Shown here: positions 1 through 8,209 of the stretch, in pieces
Layout: each line of letters starts with the position of its first letter
Numbering within the stretch: the stretch's first letter is position 1
Assembly (NCBI GenBank): GCA_955652215.1
Contig: CATPAX010000122.1
Location: 1 to 19,587, forward strand
DNA from: an uncultured Solirubrobacteraceae bacterium
GTDB lineage: Bacteria > Actinomycetota > Thermoleophilia > Solirubrobacterales > Solirubrobacteraceae
Length of the DNA: 19,587 nt
Direction: 5' to 3'
Position numbers and translations under genes: made by a program
The notes under the pieces: model-generated
The model's database searches: none
What the model saw: only the letters and a program-made list of their open reading frames with translations
What the model was told of the DNA's origin: nothing

Positions 1-247
1 CGACGCTGAACACAACCGGTTGGTGCTCGACAATCCCGAGGTGCTCTACGTCCGGCCAACGCCGTTCGAGCTCGCGCAAACCCTGTGTGCGCTGATCGAG
101 CGCTCGGTCGACGAGCGAGCAATCGACGCCGATCGGGCCGCCGCCAGCGTCCAGTCCCGGTCCTGGGAAGCGGCTGGGGCCGTTGTGGAGCAAGCCGTAC
201 GTGCCGTCGTATTCGCTCCCGCAGAGGCCGATCTGATTCCGGCCTGA
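1..247 (+). CDS. Glycosyltransferase (GT4/GT-B type), C-terminal fragment
   Basis: The window opens inside this gene; the open frame runs from base 2 to the TGA at 245-247, giving about 81 residues. What is visible looks like the tail of a GT-B glycosyltransferase: a NPEVLYVRPTPFELAQTL stretch resembling the 'lvpP.dpeaLaeal..ll' segment after the nucleotide-sugar site, then an alpha-helical region containing SWEAAG, the place where GT4 enzymes usually carry 'fSWe..a'. No catalytic residues are in view. It converges with the leftward flippase gene, with only 16 nt between the two stop codons, and sits beside other surface-polysaccharide genes, so a role in adding sugars to that polymer is likely. 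The family call rests on a short segment and is moderate. Confidence 0.55.
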   Translation, partial: DAEHNRLVLDNPEVLYVRPTPFELAQTLCALIERSVDERAIDADRAAASVQSRSWEAAGAVVEQAVRAVVFAPAEADLIPA

Positions 248-263
248 CCGCAGCACGTGCTCG

Positions 264-1751
264 TCAATCGGTGGTGAGCTGCACCGAGCCGCTCGGGGGC
301 TCGGGTCCGGCCCATCGGGCGCGGACCATCGATGAGCTCTGCCGCACCAGCGCCGGGGCGAACGGAAGCGCAGCGACCGCCAGCCCAGCGATGCCTCCGG
401 CCGCGCACGCGAGGGCGGGCTGGGCGATCGCGGTGGAGACCGCGTACGCGACGGAAGCGGCAAGCAGCGCCCACAGCGTGGGGGCGCTCAAGGCCCGAAC
501 GGCAGCCCGGAGGCCGACGCCCACCCGCCGCAGCAGGATCGCGTAGATCGGCCCGACGAACACCACGGCCACCAGCGCCTGCGCCGTGCCTACGCCACGG
601 ATCCCGTCGGTGGGCGCAACCAGTACCAGCACGAAGGCGAGAACCACCAGCCACGGCAGCTGGGTCGCGATCAGTGCGCGGTTTCGTCCGACCGCCACCA
701 GGTAGTCGCCCGACAGCTCCAGGAGGATTCGTACCGCGCCAAGCACCGACAGGCCGACGAGCGCGCTCGCGGCCTCGGACCATCGCTTCCCGTAGAGCAC
801 GATCACGATCGGGCCGGCCAGCGCGCCCAGAATGAAGCAGATCGGCATCGTTATCCCTGCTACGAAGCGCAACGCCCGCAGGAAGTGCTCGGGCATCGCT
901 TCACCGCCCCGACGCAGACGCGAGAAGCCCGGCAACGACACGCTCCGAACCACCGCGCCGAAGACATTGAGTGGCCAGCCGGAGATGTTGAAGGCGAGCA
1001 CGTAGAGGCCAAGGGCCTCGGCGCCCAACAGGCGTCCCACGACGACGTAGTCGACGTTGAGCACGAGGAACGACAGAAGACTGCCACCGGCGAGCGGGAT
1101 CCCGAAGGCGAGCAGCCGGCGCGCCTCCGACCGTTGCCATCCCGGCCAGTACCGCCCTGCGCGACATGACAGGAGGATCACGGTCATCACCAGCTGACCA
1201 GCGACCCATGACCACGCCAGGGCCAGGGCACCCCAGCCAGCAAGCGCGAGGACGACCACGATGAGCCCGCTTGTGAGCATGTTGGCGAAGTTCGCGACGA
1301 AGATCCGGTCCATCCGGAAGTCGCGCTTGAGGATCGCCGACGGCACCGCCGTCAGGCCGGCGAGCGGGAGGGTCAAGGCCATCACAGCAATCGGGGCCGC
1401 GGCCCGGGGGGAGCCGAGTGCACTGGCAAGGACGGGCGAGAGCGCAGCCATCGCGATCGCCAGCACAACGCTGTTGGTCAGGCTGATGGTTGCGACGGTG
1501 GGGGCGCTGAGGGCGGTGTTTCGAGGATCGTCGCGGATCAGAGGGACGCTGACGCCGAGCTCGCTGATATTGATCACGACCGCGTGGACGACCAGCGCGA
1601 CCGCGAACACGCCGAACTCCCGTGGTGCGACGATCCGTGCCACCACGATGCCCTGAACGAACTGGCCAAATCGCCCCAGCGACACGTCGAGCGTGCTCCA
1701 CGCGGCACCCTTGCCCAACAGGCGGCGCAGCGGTACCTCGCCGGCGCTCAT
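264..1751 (-). CDS. Wzx-type oligosaccharide flippase (MOP superfamily)
   Basis: This encodes a 495-residue, very hydrophobic protein with roughly twelve or more membrane segments. The N-terminal pattern (GKGAAWSTLDVSLGRFGQF, then VVARIVAPREFGVFAVALV) is typical of polysaccharide-biosynthesis/flippase proteins that move lipid-linked repeat units from the inner to the outer face of the membrane. The frame stays open further upstream, but the added residues are proline/arginine-rich and overlap the preceding gene. The ATG at 1751 was chosen because it forms an ATGA overlap with the stop codon of the upstream glycosyltransferase (1748-1750), implying translational coupling. The product probably exports what the neighbouring glycosyltransferases assemble. 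The exact substrate cannot be read from the sequence. Confidence 0.85.
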   Translation of the reverse strand: MSAGEVPLRRLLGKGAAWSTLDVSLGRFGQFVQGIVVARIVAPREFGVFAVALVVHAVVINISELGVSVPLIRDDPRNTALSAPTVATISLTNSVVLAIAMAALSPVLASALGSPRAAAPIAVMALTLPLAGLTAVPSAILKRDFRMDRIFVANFANMLTSGLIVVVLALAGWGALALAWSWVAGQLVMTVILLSCRAGRYWPGWQRSEARRLLAFGIPLAGGSLLSFLVLNVDYVVVGRLLGAEALGLYVLAFNISGWPLNVFGAVVRSVSLPGFSRLRRGGEAMPEHFLRALRFVAGITMPICFILGALAGPIVIVLYGKRWSEAASALVGLSVLGAVRILLELSGDYLVAVGRNRALIATQLPWLVVLAFVLVLVAPTDGIRGVGTAQALVAVVFVGPIYAILLRRVGVGLRAAVRALSAPTLWALLAASVAYAVSTAIAQPALACAAGGIAGLAVAALPFAPALVRQSSSMVRARWAGPEPPSGSVQLTTD

Positions 1752-2818
1752 GTTCCGGTCCAGCGCCATCGCCGCCAGCGGAGGTGGAGGACGATGCTCT
1801 CCTGGAGGCGGCGGCTCCATGCAGCTGGGCTGCGGTGCACAGCGCGAGCGTCCCGCTCGCCGCGACGCTCGAGCGCACGCCACGCTCGGGTACGTTGTAT
1901 GGCCGGCCACGCACGCGCGGCGAAGTCCATGTATTGATCGATCGGTTCAATCTCAGCGCGTTCGTGATCACATGCGGACCGCGCGCACTCCAGTGCTGCG
2001 CCGGCCAGAGCGCGTCGAGCCATCGCGAACAGCTCCTGGCCGCGCGGGACCCGGGCGTCGGAGCCCACCAGCGCCTTCTCGAACGCTGCTCGACGTCCCT
2101 CGAGATCGATTGCGTGCCCGAGATGTTGGGTGAGGTGCATGTTCTGGTCGTGAACCCGGTAGTACGCCTGCGCGGGGCCGTCGACCCGCCCCACGTCGCT
2201 TACGGCGGCAGCTCGCAACCACAACTCGAAGTCGCCCGAATGCGGCAGTGCCGGATCGTAAGGGCCGATCTCGCGGAGCACGGAGGCGCGCAACACGACC
2301 TCGGGACTGAGGATGCAATTGCGGCCGGTGCGGCAGCGGCGCTCGATCCAGTCCTCACCTGACCAAACGGTCCAACTTCGCACCCGTTGGCTCACCGGGG
2401 GCGGCTCTTCCGCGAACTCCATGGGATGTCCGTACACGAAGCCGACCGAAGGATGTGCCTCCAGTAGCGCCGTGGCGCGCTCCAACGCCCCAGGCGTGAG
2501 CGCATCGTCGGCGGACATGAGGACGACGTAGTCGCCGCGTGCATCGGCCAGCCCCTCGTTGTAGGTGTCGATGTGCCCGCGGTTGGACGCATGCAAGATC
2601 GGGCGGATCCGACTCTCCCCGGCCGCTAAGTCCGTGACGACGGCGGCGGATCCATCGGGCGAGGCGTCATCGATGAGGATTAGCTCGACGTCAACGCCGG
2701 GTTGCTCCAGCACCGAACCGACAGCAGCCGGGAGGTAACGCCCGTAGTTGTAACAGGGCACGACGACCGTGACCGTGGGACGCCGCGCCAATCGCTGCGG
2801 TCGTGGATGACGGCTCAC
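1748..2818 (-). CDS. Family 2 glycosyltransferase
   Basis: The product (about 356 residues from a GTG at 2818) has a GT-A fold signature. It opens with PTVTVVVPCYNYGRYLPAAV, followed by LILIDDASPDGS (nucleotide binding), then VLMSADDALTPG, which supplies the metal-binding DXD-type acidic pair. SGDFELWLRAA is the usual acceptor/catalytic-base region, followed by YYRVHDQNMH. After about residue 250 there is an Arg-rich helical tail of no recognised function. It is a cytoplasmic or membrane-associated enzyme that adds a sugar to a lipid-linked intermediate. The start is uncertain: GTG 2818 has only a weak ribosome site, and a TTG at 2791 lies just before the first beta strand. Its stop codon overlaps the flippase start, so the two form a leftward operon. 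Confidence 0.85.
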   Translation of the reverse strand: MSRHPRPQRLARRPTVTVVVPCYNYGRYLPAAVGSVLEQPGVDVELILIDDASPDGSAAVVTDLAAGESRIRPILHASNRGHIDTYNEGLADARGDYVVLMSADDALTPGALERATALLEAHPSVGFVYGHPMEFAEEPPPVSQRVRSWTVWSGEDWIERRCRTGRNCILSPEVVLRASVLREIGPYDPALPHSGDFELWLRAAAVSDVGRVDGPAQAYYRVHDQNMHLTQHLGHAIDLEGRRAAFEKALVGSDARVPRGQELFAMARRALAGAALECARSACDHERAEIEPIDQYMDFAARAWPAIQRTRAWRALERRGERDARAVHRSPAAWSRRLQESIVLHLRWRRWRWTGT

Positions 2819-2986
2819 GGCGCGGCTGTCCGCTGCTCGACACAGAGCATCCGGTGGATCAACGTCGTCAGCGCGGGTGGACTTGCGGACCAGCTCGAGG
2901 CGGAGTGGACTAGGGGATGGCCTGGCCGCACGAGCAGGAGTGCAGTGCGGACCGCACGACCCGCAAACTTCCGGAGGGCCCCGACG
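2819..2986. promoter_or_regulatory. Divergent intergenic region with a 13-bp palindrome
   Basis: These 168 bases separate the leftward glycosyltransferase/flippase pair from the rightward polymerase run, so promoters for both should lie here. I see no convincing -35/-10 pair on either strand. One perfect palindrome, GTGCGG-A-CCGCAC, is present at 2945-2957 and could be an operator. A strong GGAGGG ribosome-binding site at 2973-2978 serves the TTG start at 2987. The frames on both strands stay open through the gap, but their translations are Arg/Pro-rich and look non-coding. Confidence 0.4.
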
Positions 2987-5203
2987 TTGCTCGGTCAGGT
3001 GAGAGTCTGGATCCTCAGCAGCGCACGCCGTCGCTTGTGCCTCGGCGGCGCCTTCTGCGTGGCGCTGGCGCTCCTGGCGGCGTTGGCGAATCAGATGCGT
3101 GTGAGCGGCGCGCCATCCTCGGCGCGCTCGGGAGGGGTCGAGATCGCCGGAGCGGCGGCACAGGCGGCCGTCGAGTTGCCGGACACGAGCATCGTCCAGG
3201 CGGGCGTGATCGAGGACAAGGTCCAGTCGCTGACGCTCCGTGCGGTACTGCTCGCCGAGCTGATGAGCACGCCCCCGGTGCTCACGCAGATCGCTGAGGC
3301 GGCTGGCGCGCCCCGAAGCGAGCTGTCCATCTCCACGTCGTTCGTGCAGAACATCCCTGAGCAGTTGCTCGGTCCGGACCTCGAGGTGCGCGCGAACCAG
3401 ATAATCGATTTGCGGGCGCCGTTCCAGATCAATATCCAGCCCGACCCCAACATCCCGCGCTTCGAGATCTATGCGCAGGCGCCTACGCTCGCGCAAGCGG
3501 CGCACCTGGCTGATTCGGTGGTGCCGGGAGTGCGCGCCTATCTGCGGTCATACGCGCTCTCTCACAATGCCGACCCCGCCAACCAGGTTCGCGTCCAGCA
3601 GCTGGGGCCGGCGCTCGGGGCGGTCCTGAACAGCAGCGCACGGTTGGAGATCTTCGGATTGACGTTCCTGATCGTTTTCAGCTTCACCGCAGCGCTCCTC
3701 CTGCTGCTCGTCCGGATCCGTCGAGGGTGGATGCTCGCTGCAACGACGAACAGCGGGCCCCATATCGCCTTCGGCGTTCCGACCGACCGCCGGCGAGGCC
3801 CCCCTGAGCAGCCGGACAACTGGCCACACACCAAGCGGGCGCTCCCGTGGCTGATCGCGGGGTTCATGGCGATCCTCTGGCTGGTCCCGTTCGACTCGGT
3901 TCAGCTCGGCGCATCGTCGCCGATTGATCTGAAGCTCGACCGGATCGTGCTGCCCGTCATCGTGCTGCTGTGGTTGCTCGCGCTGGCGGCCGGAGGACGG
4001 GCCGCTCCGCGCGTACGGCTGAGCTGGATCCATGCGGGCATCTTCCTGTTTGCCGGGCTCGCGTGGCTGAGCACGGTGATCAACATAGGCGAGATCAACC
4101 ATGAGTTGCTGCTGGGTCAGGCGGTCAAGCGGCTGGCGCTGCTGATCGCATACGTGACCTTCTTCGTGATGATCGCCAGCGTCGTGCGCCGCTCGGAGCT
4201 CGCCGCTTTCCTACGCTACACGCTCGTTCTCGCCGTGGTTGCGGCGATCGGGACGATCGTCGAGTTCCGTTTCAACGTGAACGTCTTCTACGACGTCGCT
4301 CACGCGGTGCTCCCCGGGTTTCAGATCGCCAATCCGGTGGCAGGCGTCGACAACCTCGGTCGCCGCCTCGTGTCGGGGCCGGCCGAACTGCCACTGGAGG
4401 CGGTCGGCATGTTCACCATGGCGCTTCCGATCGCCTTGATTGGGGTTATAAATGCGACGCGATCGCGTGGTCGCATCCTCTACGGGCTTGCCGCTGCGCT
4501 CTTGCTCGCCGCCGCGCTCACCACCGAGCGCAAGAGCGGGGCGCTCGGCCCGTTGGCGGTGATCCTCACGCTGGCGTTCTTCAAGCGGCAGAAGCTGCTC
4601 CGTCTCGCGCCCCTGGGTTTGGTTCTCCTGGTTTCGATCAAGTTCCTTGCCCCGGGTGCGATCAACAGCGTCCTCACCCAGCTGGCGCCGAGCCAGCTTG
4701 GCGTCTCAACCGTCGATGACCGGGTGCTCCGATTCGACGCGATCCGGCCCGACGTGTGGCTGCATCCTCTGTTCGGTCAGGGGTTCGGCGTGTACAGCAT
4801 CCGGATCCTCGATAACGAGCTGCTGCAACGACTGCTCGAGGGAGGGCTGCTCGGTCTCGCTGCCTACGTACTCATGCTGCTCATCATCGTGTTCGTCGCC
4901 ACGGCTTTGGTTCGCAGCCGCGAGCGGGACTGCGCGACGGTGGCGCTGGTGGCCGCGGCGGCTGCCGTCTCGGTGCTCGTGATGTCGGCGCTCTACGACT
5001 GGATGGCCTACCCGCATGATCCTTACATCCTGCTGTCGCTGGCCGGTCTGCTGGCCGTTGCGGTCAAATCGCGACGCGAGGAGCCGTTCGCCGTCGAGCA
5101 CTGGTCCGCACGCCAACCGTCGGGGGTGCGCTCGTCGCCCGCTTCGGGGCGGCACGGTGCAAGCGATGAGGCGCTGAGCGCGGAGTACGCATGGAGTTCC
5201 TGA
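2987..5203 (+). CDS. Wzz-like domain fused to O-antigen polymerase/ligase-like membrane protein
   Basis: This 738-residue protein has two parts. Residues ~17-36 are a membrane helix, ~37-220 an extracytoplasmic domain, and ~223-242 a second helix; this is the layout of Wzz chain-length regulators. After a hydrophilic cytoplasmic linker (~243-284), residues ~285-700 form a polytopic membrane domain. It ends with DVWLHPLFGQGFGVYS and DNELLQRLLEGGLLGL, resembling the Wzy_C/O-antigen ligase signature (H/D-N-x-x-L...E.GllGl). The protein would polymerise or ligate lipid-linked repeat units while controlling length. The TTG start at 2987 was chosen for the GGAGGG eight bases upstream; a GTG at 2999 is an alternative. 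An open frame back to 2702 exists but reads as non-coding. The downstream gene overlaps by 13 nt and encodes a paralogue of the N-terminal domain. Confidence 0.75.
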   Translation: MLGQVRVWILSSARRRLCLGGAFCVALALLAALANQMRVSGAPSSARSGGVEIAGAAAQAAVELPDTSIVQAGVIEDKVQSLTLRAVLLAELMSTPPVLTQIAEAAGAPRSELSISTSFVQNIPEQLLGPDLEVRANQIIDLRAPFQINIQPDPNIPRFEIYAQAPTLAQAAHLADSVVPGVRAYLRSYALSHNADPANQVRVQQLGPALGAVLNSSARLEIFGLTFLIVFSFTAALLLLLVRIRRGWMLAATTNSGPHIAFGVPTDRRRGPPEQPDNWPHTKRALPWLIAGFMAILWLVPFDSVQLGASSPIDLKLDRIVLPVIVLLWLLALAAGGRAAPRVRLSWIHAGIFLFAGLAWLSTVINIGEINHELLLGQAVKRLALLIAYVTFFVMIASVVRRSELAAFLRYTLVLAVVAAIGTIVEFRFNVNVFYDVAHAVLPGFQIANPVAGVDNLGRRLVSGPAELPLEAVGMFTMALPIALIGVINATRSRGRILYGLAAALLLAAALTTERKSGALGPLAVILTLAFFKRQKLLRLAPLGLVLLVSIKFLAPGAINSVLTQLAPSQLGVSTVDDRVLRFDAIRPDVWLHPLFGQGFGVYSIRILDNELLQRLLEGGLLGLAAYVLMLLIIVFVATALVRSRERDCATVALVAAAAAVSVLVMSALYDWMAYPHDPYILLSLAGLLAVAVKSRREEPFAVEHWSARQPSGVRSSPASGRHGASDEALSAEYAWSS

Positions 5204-5958
5204 CCGTTGGTCGTGTGCTGCTGCGACGACGCTTGTCTGTGGCGGTCGGCCTCATCCTGGCGGCCGGCGTGGGCGCTGGCATCGGCGGCGTGCTGCCGCT
5301 CTTCCACTCGGGCTCGGCTCGCCGAGATTGGCAGGGGCTGGCGATCGTGTTGGTCGACACGAAGGCTCCGCTCTTAGCCACCACGACGCCATCTGGAGCT
5401 GACACCATCACCCAGCGCTCCATCCTCCTCGCCGCCGAGATCGGCAGCAGTGGAGCGACCGCGATGATCGCTCGCCAGGCCGGAGTGCCGGTCGGCCAGT
5501 TGGCAGTCATCACGCCGACTTTCGCACCGGTTGACGTCAATGGCAATTTGCCGGCCGGCGAGCTTCCGCAGCAAGCAGCCCTGGCCGCCCAATCCGGCAC
5601 CCTGCAGCCGTTCACCGTCAACCTCGTCGCGGACTACAACAATCCCGTCATCGCGATTGGCACTGCGGCGCCGACTGCACGCGAGGCGAGATCCTTGCTG
5701 AAGGCGACGATCGCGACGCTACAGTCCGCCACCGCCACAAGCGCGCGCGCCCGGGGACCCGTGAACGTCGAGTCGCAGGGCTCTGCGACCGTCGCCAGGT
5801 CCCCCGCCTCGAGCCGCTCCCACCACCTGCTCGGCCTGCTCGCGGTGATCGGCGTGTTCTGCCTCTGGTGCACCGGCATAGTCGTCTGCTCCGGACTGGC
5901 CCGAGTGTGGAGGTGCGCCGGCCTGCCGGCGCGCGCGGTAACACCGAGGGGCGCCTGA
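5191..5958 (+). CDS. Stand-alone Wzz-like membrane protein, paralogue of the upstream N-terminal domain
   Basis: The product is 255 residues. A membrane helix (~15-37) follows a basic LLRRR start, then comes an extracytoplasmic region and a second helix (~213-236). This is the two-helix plan of polysaccharide co-polymerases, but without the cytoplasmic kinase or Walker motifs of Wzc-type proteins. The segment TQRSILLAAEIGSSGATAMI followed by ARQAGVPVGQLAV matches by eye TLRAVLLAELMSTPPVLTQI followed by AEAAGAPRSELSI in the preceding protein. The AAPTAREARSLL segment likewise matches QAPTLAQAAHLA. A GGAG site at 5182-5185 lies five bases before the ATG, which overlaps the previous stop by 13 nt. 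A role in modulating chain length with the fusion protein is inferred. Confidence 0.65.
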   Translation: MEFLTVGRVLLRRRLSVAVGLILAAGVGAGIGGVLPLFHSGSARRDWQGLAIVLVDTKAPLLATTTPSGADTITQRSILLAAEIGSSGATAMIARQAGVPVGQLAVITPTFAPVDVNGNLPAGELPQQAALAAQSGTLQPFTVNLVADYNNPVIAIGTAAPTAREARSLLKATIATLQSATATSARARGPVNVESQGSATVARSPASSRSHHLLGLLAVIGVFCLWCTGIVVCSGLARVWRCAGLPARAVTPRGA

Positions 5959-6021
5959 TCACGACGCCCACCGGCCACGCCGGACGCCCTGGAACGGTGC
6001 TCGGCGGTGCGAAAGATGAGC

Positions 6022-6039
6022 ACCGTTGTGACCGTTGTG
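6022..6039 (+). repeat. Perfect tandem duplication of a 9-mer
   Basis: ACCGTTGTG occurs twice head to tail at 6022-6030 and 6031-6039, just upstream of the preferred glycosyltransferase start at 6049. If translation starts at 6007 or 6016 instead, it encodes the repeated TVV-TVV. It may be a small replication-slippage duplication or a pair of binding sites. Confidence 0.5.
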
Positions 6040-6048
6040 TCTCTCGCA

Positions 6049-7065
6049 ATGCATGACCTCGCCGTGATCATCGTCTCGACGAACGAAGCGGGTTGGCTTC
6101 GAGGCTGCCTCCCTACGGTGTTCGCAAGTGCCGGGGATCTGGCGATCGACGTCGTGGTCGTCGCCAACGGCGGCGGCGATGGCACCCGTGCCTTGGTGGA
6201 GAGCGAGTTTCCGCGAGCCCGGGTGGTCGAGTGCGAGAACCATGGCTTCCCCCACGCGAACAACCGCGCGCTGATGACCGTTGACGCCCGGTACGTCCTG
6301 TTCCTGAACCCGGACACCGAAATCTTGGAGGGCTCACTGGCGGAGCTCGTGGCCCGGATGGATGCCAGCCCGGAGGTCGGCTTGGCCGGCTGCCGGCAGC
6401 TCCAGCCCGACGGTGAGCTTCACCCCACGATGCGGCGCTTCCCCACCGCGATCCGTCTCCTGATGGAGGCGGCTGGTTCCGAGCGGTGGCCGTTTCGGGC
6501 GTCCTGGACGGGACAGCGGCTGCTGGACCTGGATCGCTACACCCGAGAGATCGACATCGACTGGACGTCGGGCTCGTTCATGTTGGCGCGGCGCGAAGCG
6601 CTGGAGAGCGCCGGCTGGCTCGACGAGCGGCTGTTCCTCTACTGCGACGATCCGGATCTGGCGCGGCGAATCAAAAGCGCGGGCTGGACGGTTCGCCACC
6701 TGCCGCAGATGCTGATCGTCCACCACGCGGGCAAGATGGGCTGGAACGCGCGGGGCTACGCCCAGTACGCGTACGCCAACCGCGTCTACTTCACCAAGCA
6801 CTTCGGTGGCGCACATCGCCGGGCTGCGGTCCTGGCTGCGGCCACCGGATACGGCCTTCGTGCGCTGCTATTCCCCCTGCTACGCCCCTCCGAGCCGGAT
6901 GCCGTCCACGCGATGCGGGCTGCCTTCTCGACCGTGATCGGGCGTTCGCAGCCGCCGTACGAGCCGCCGCCTCCGACCGCCGTCAGACCTCGGCGCAGGC
7001 CGGGCGGCGCGGCGGTCGGCCCCGAAGCCTCGCGAGCGCAAGAAATGATCAACGTCGCCAGTTGA
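6049..7065 (+). CDS. Family 2 glycosyltransferase, rhamnosyltransferase-like (WbbL type)
   Basis: From ATG 6049 the product is 338 residues. HDLAVIIVSTNEAGWLRGCL is the first strand and helix of the GT-A fold, DVVVVANGGGDGT is the nucleotide-binding loop, and VLFLNPDTEIL carries the metal-binding acidic cluster. SGSFMLARREALESAGWLDE and LFLYCDDPDLARRIKSAGW form the conserved acceptor/catalytic region common to rhamnosyl- and related transferases. The C-terminal ~40 residues are Pro/Arg-rich and look disordered. In-frame starts at 6016 (ATG) and 6007 (GTG) are possible; 6049 gives the usual compact N-terminus, but none has a strong ribosome site. Nearby rmlD and rmlC make dTDP-rhamnose a likely donor, an inference from context. 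Confidence 0.85.
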   Translation: MHDLAVIIVSTNEAGWLRGCLPTVFASAGDLAIDVVVVANGGGDGTRALVESEFPRARVVECENHGFPHANNRALMTVDARYVLFLNPDTEILEGSLAELVARMDASPEVGLAGCRQLQPDGELHPTMRRFPTAIRLLMEAAGSERWPFRASWTGQRLLDLDRYTREIDIDWTSGSFMLARREALESAGWLDERLFLYCDDPDLARRIKSAGWTVRHLPQMLIVHHAGKMGWNARGYAQYAYANRVYFTKHFGGAHRRAAVLAAATGYGLRALLFPLLRPSEPDAVHAMRAAFSTVIGRSQPPYEPPPPTAVRPRRRPGGAAVGPEASRAQEMINVAS

Positions 7066-7102
7066 TTGAGCAGTGAAGGCGTCACGTTCGGGGGTGTGCT
7101 GA

Positions 7103-8209
7103 GTGTCTGAGGAACTTGTGTCCGGCAGCGAATTTGGGCCGTTCGTTCGGCGCAGCAACGGGCTGGCGCCCACGGCGCCCGCCCCGGGTCAGCTCGTGCT
7201 CGTCACCGGTGGCGGCGGGTACATCGGATGCGTCCTGGTGGAGCGATTGCTGCGCCGCGGTTATCGGGTCCGGGTTCTCGATCGGCTGTACTGGGGTCGC
7301 GCTCCGCTCGCGCGGTTTGCCGACGAGATCGAGCTCGTCGAGGCGGACGTGCGAGAACTGCCTGTCACCGCGCTTGACGGCGTCGACGGAGTGATTCATC
7401 TAGCCGGGCTATCCAACGATCCGACCGCAGAGTACGACCCTGAGGCAAACTGGCAGATGAACGCGATCGCGACCGAAACGCTGGCGCGCTGCTGTATCGA
7501 TCGCGATGTCGAGCGGCTGGTCTTCGCTTCCTCCTGCTCCCTATACGATGGCCTGCCCCCGGGCATGCACGACGAGACGGCGACGATTCGTCCCCGCGGC
7601 GCTTACGCGACGTCCAAGCGCTACGGGGAGGAGGCGCTGCTCGGTCTGGTGAGCGGAGGTCTGTGTCCGGTGATCCTTCGCAACGGGACGGTCTACGGGT
7701 ACAGCCCGCGGATGCGGTTCGACCTCGTCGTGAACACCTTCGTCAAGGACGCCCTGCTCCGCGGCGAACTGCAGCTGCACGGCGGTGGCTGGATGTGGCG
7801 GCCGCTGGTGGACGTCAGTGACGTCTCGGACGCCATGATCGCCACGCTGGAGGCGCCGGCCGAGCTGGTCCGCGGGGAGATCTTCAACGTCCTGCACTCG
7901 AACTACCAGATCCGTGAGCTGGCGATGCTCGTCGCCGGGTCGGTGCAGCTCATGGGTCGTGGCGTGACCCTGCGCGAGGCGCCGGCGCCCAGTCTCACTC
8001 GTGACTACGAGTGCTCGAATACCAAGCTCGCCAGCAAGATCGCGTTCCAGCCCTCCCGCTCGGTGGTCGAGGCGATCAGCGAGATCCTGGCCCGGATCGA
8101 CATCGAGGACAGGACGATGCTCTCGGACCCGCGCCACTACAACATCCGCTGGCTCGAGCTGCTCAGCGAGCTGACCCCCCAGATCGGCCAGTACAAGGCG
8201 GCGCTCTGA
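7103..8209 (+). CDS. NAD-dependent epimerase/dehydratase (extended SDR)
   Basis: The 368-residue product has a Rossmann fold starting near residue 31. TGGGGYIG at 35-42 is the NAD(P)-binding glycine motif, followed by VDGVIHLAGLSNDPT. FASSCSLYDG near 141-150 supplies the serine region, and Y168-A-T-S-K172 is the catalytic YxxxK. RNGTVYGYSPRMRFDLVVN is the substrate-proximal segment seen in nucleotide-sugar epimerases. About 30 residues precede the fold, longer than usual. The GTG start has a GGGGG run eight bases upstream, and no later start would leave the first strand whole. The TGA of the gene overlaps the rmlD ATG. It likely epimerises or dehydrates a nucleotide sugar; it lacks clear features of RmlB, so the precise reaction is unassigned. 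Confidence 0.85.
   Translation: MSEELVSGSEFGPFVRRSNGLAPTAPAPGQLVLVTGGGGYIGCVLVERLLRRGYRVRVLDRLYWGRAPLARFADEIELVEADVRELPVTALDGVDGVIHLAGLSNDPTAEYDPEANWQMNAIATETLARCCIDRDVERLVFASSCSLYDGLPPGMHDETATIRPRGAYATSKRYGEEALLGLVSGGLCPVILRNGTVYGYSPRMRFDLVVNTFVKDALLRGELQLHGGGWMWRPLVDVSDVSDAMIATLEAPAELVRGEIFNVLHSNYQIRELAMLVAGSVQLMGRGVTLREAPAPSLTRDYECSNTKLASKIAFQPSRSVVEAISEILARIDIEDRTMLSDPRHYNIRWLELLSELTPQIGQYKAAL

Noticed and set aside
1752..1910. Extension of the flippase frame upstream to 1910.
   Set aside because: It lies inside the preceding glycosyltransferase and is Pro/Arg-rich; the ATGA overlap at 1748-1751 explains the start.
2702..2986. Extension of the Wzz-polymerase frame back to 2702.
   Set aside because: The added residues are Arg/Pro-rich and overlap the opposite-strand GT2 gene; the GGAGGG site eight bases before TTG 2987 gives a much better start.
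6973..7033. G+C-rich, repeat-like C-terminal coding end of the rhamnosyltransferase.
   Set aside because: It is a Pro/Arg-rich disordered tail within the coding frame; no true repeat unit or regulatory structure could be supported.
8011..8208. Upstream extension of the RmlD frame.
   Set aside because: It is a shadow of the epimerase gene; the RmlD fold starts exactly at ATG 8209, which overlaps the epimerase stop.
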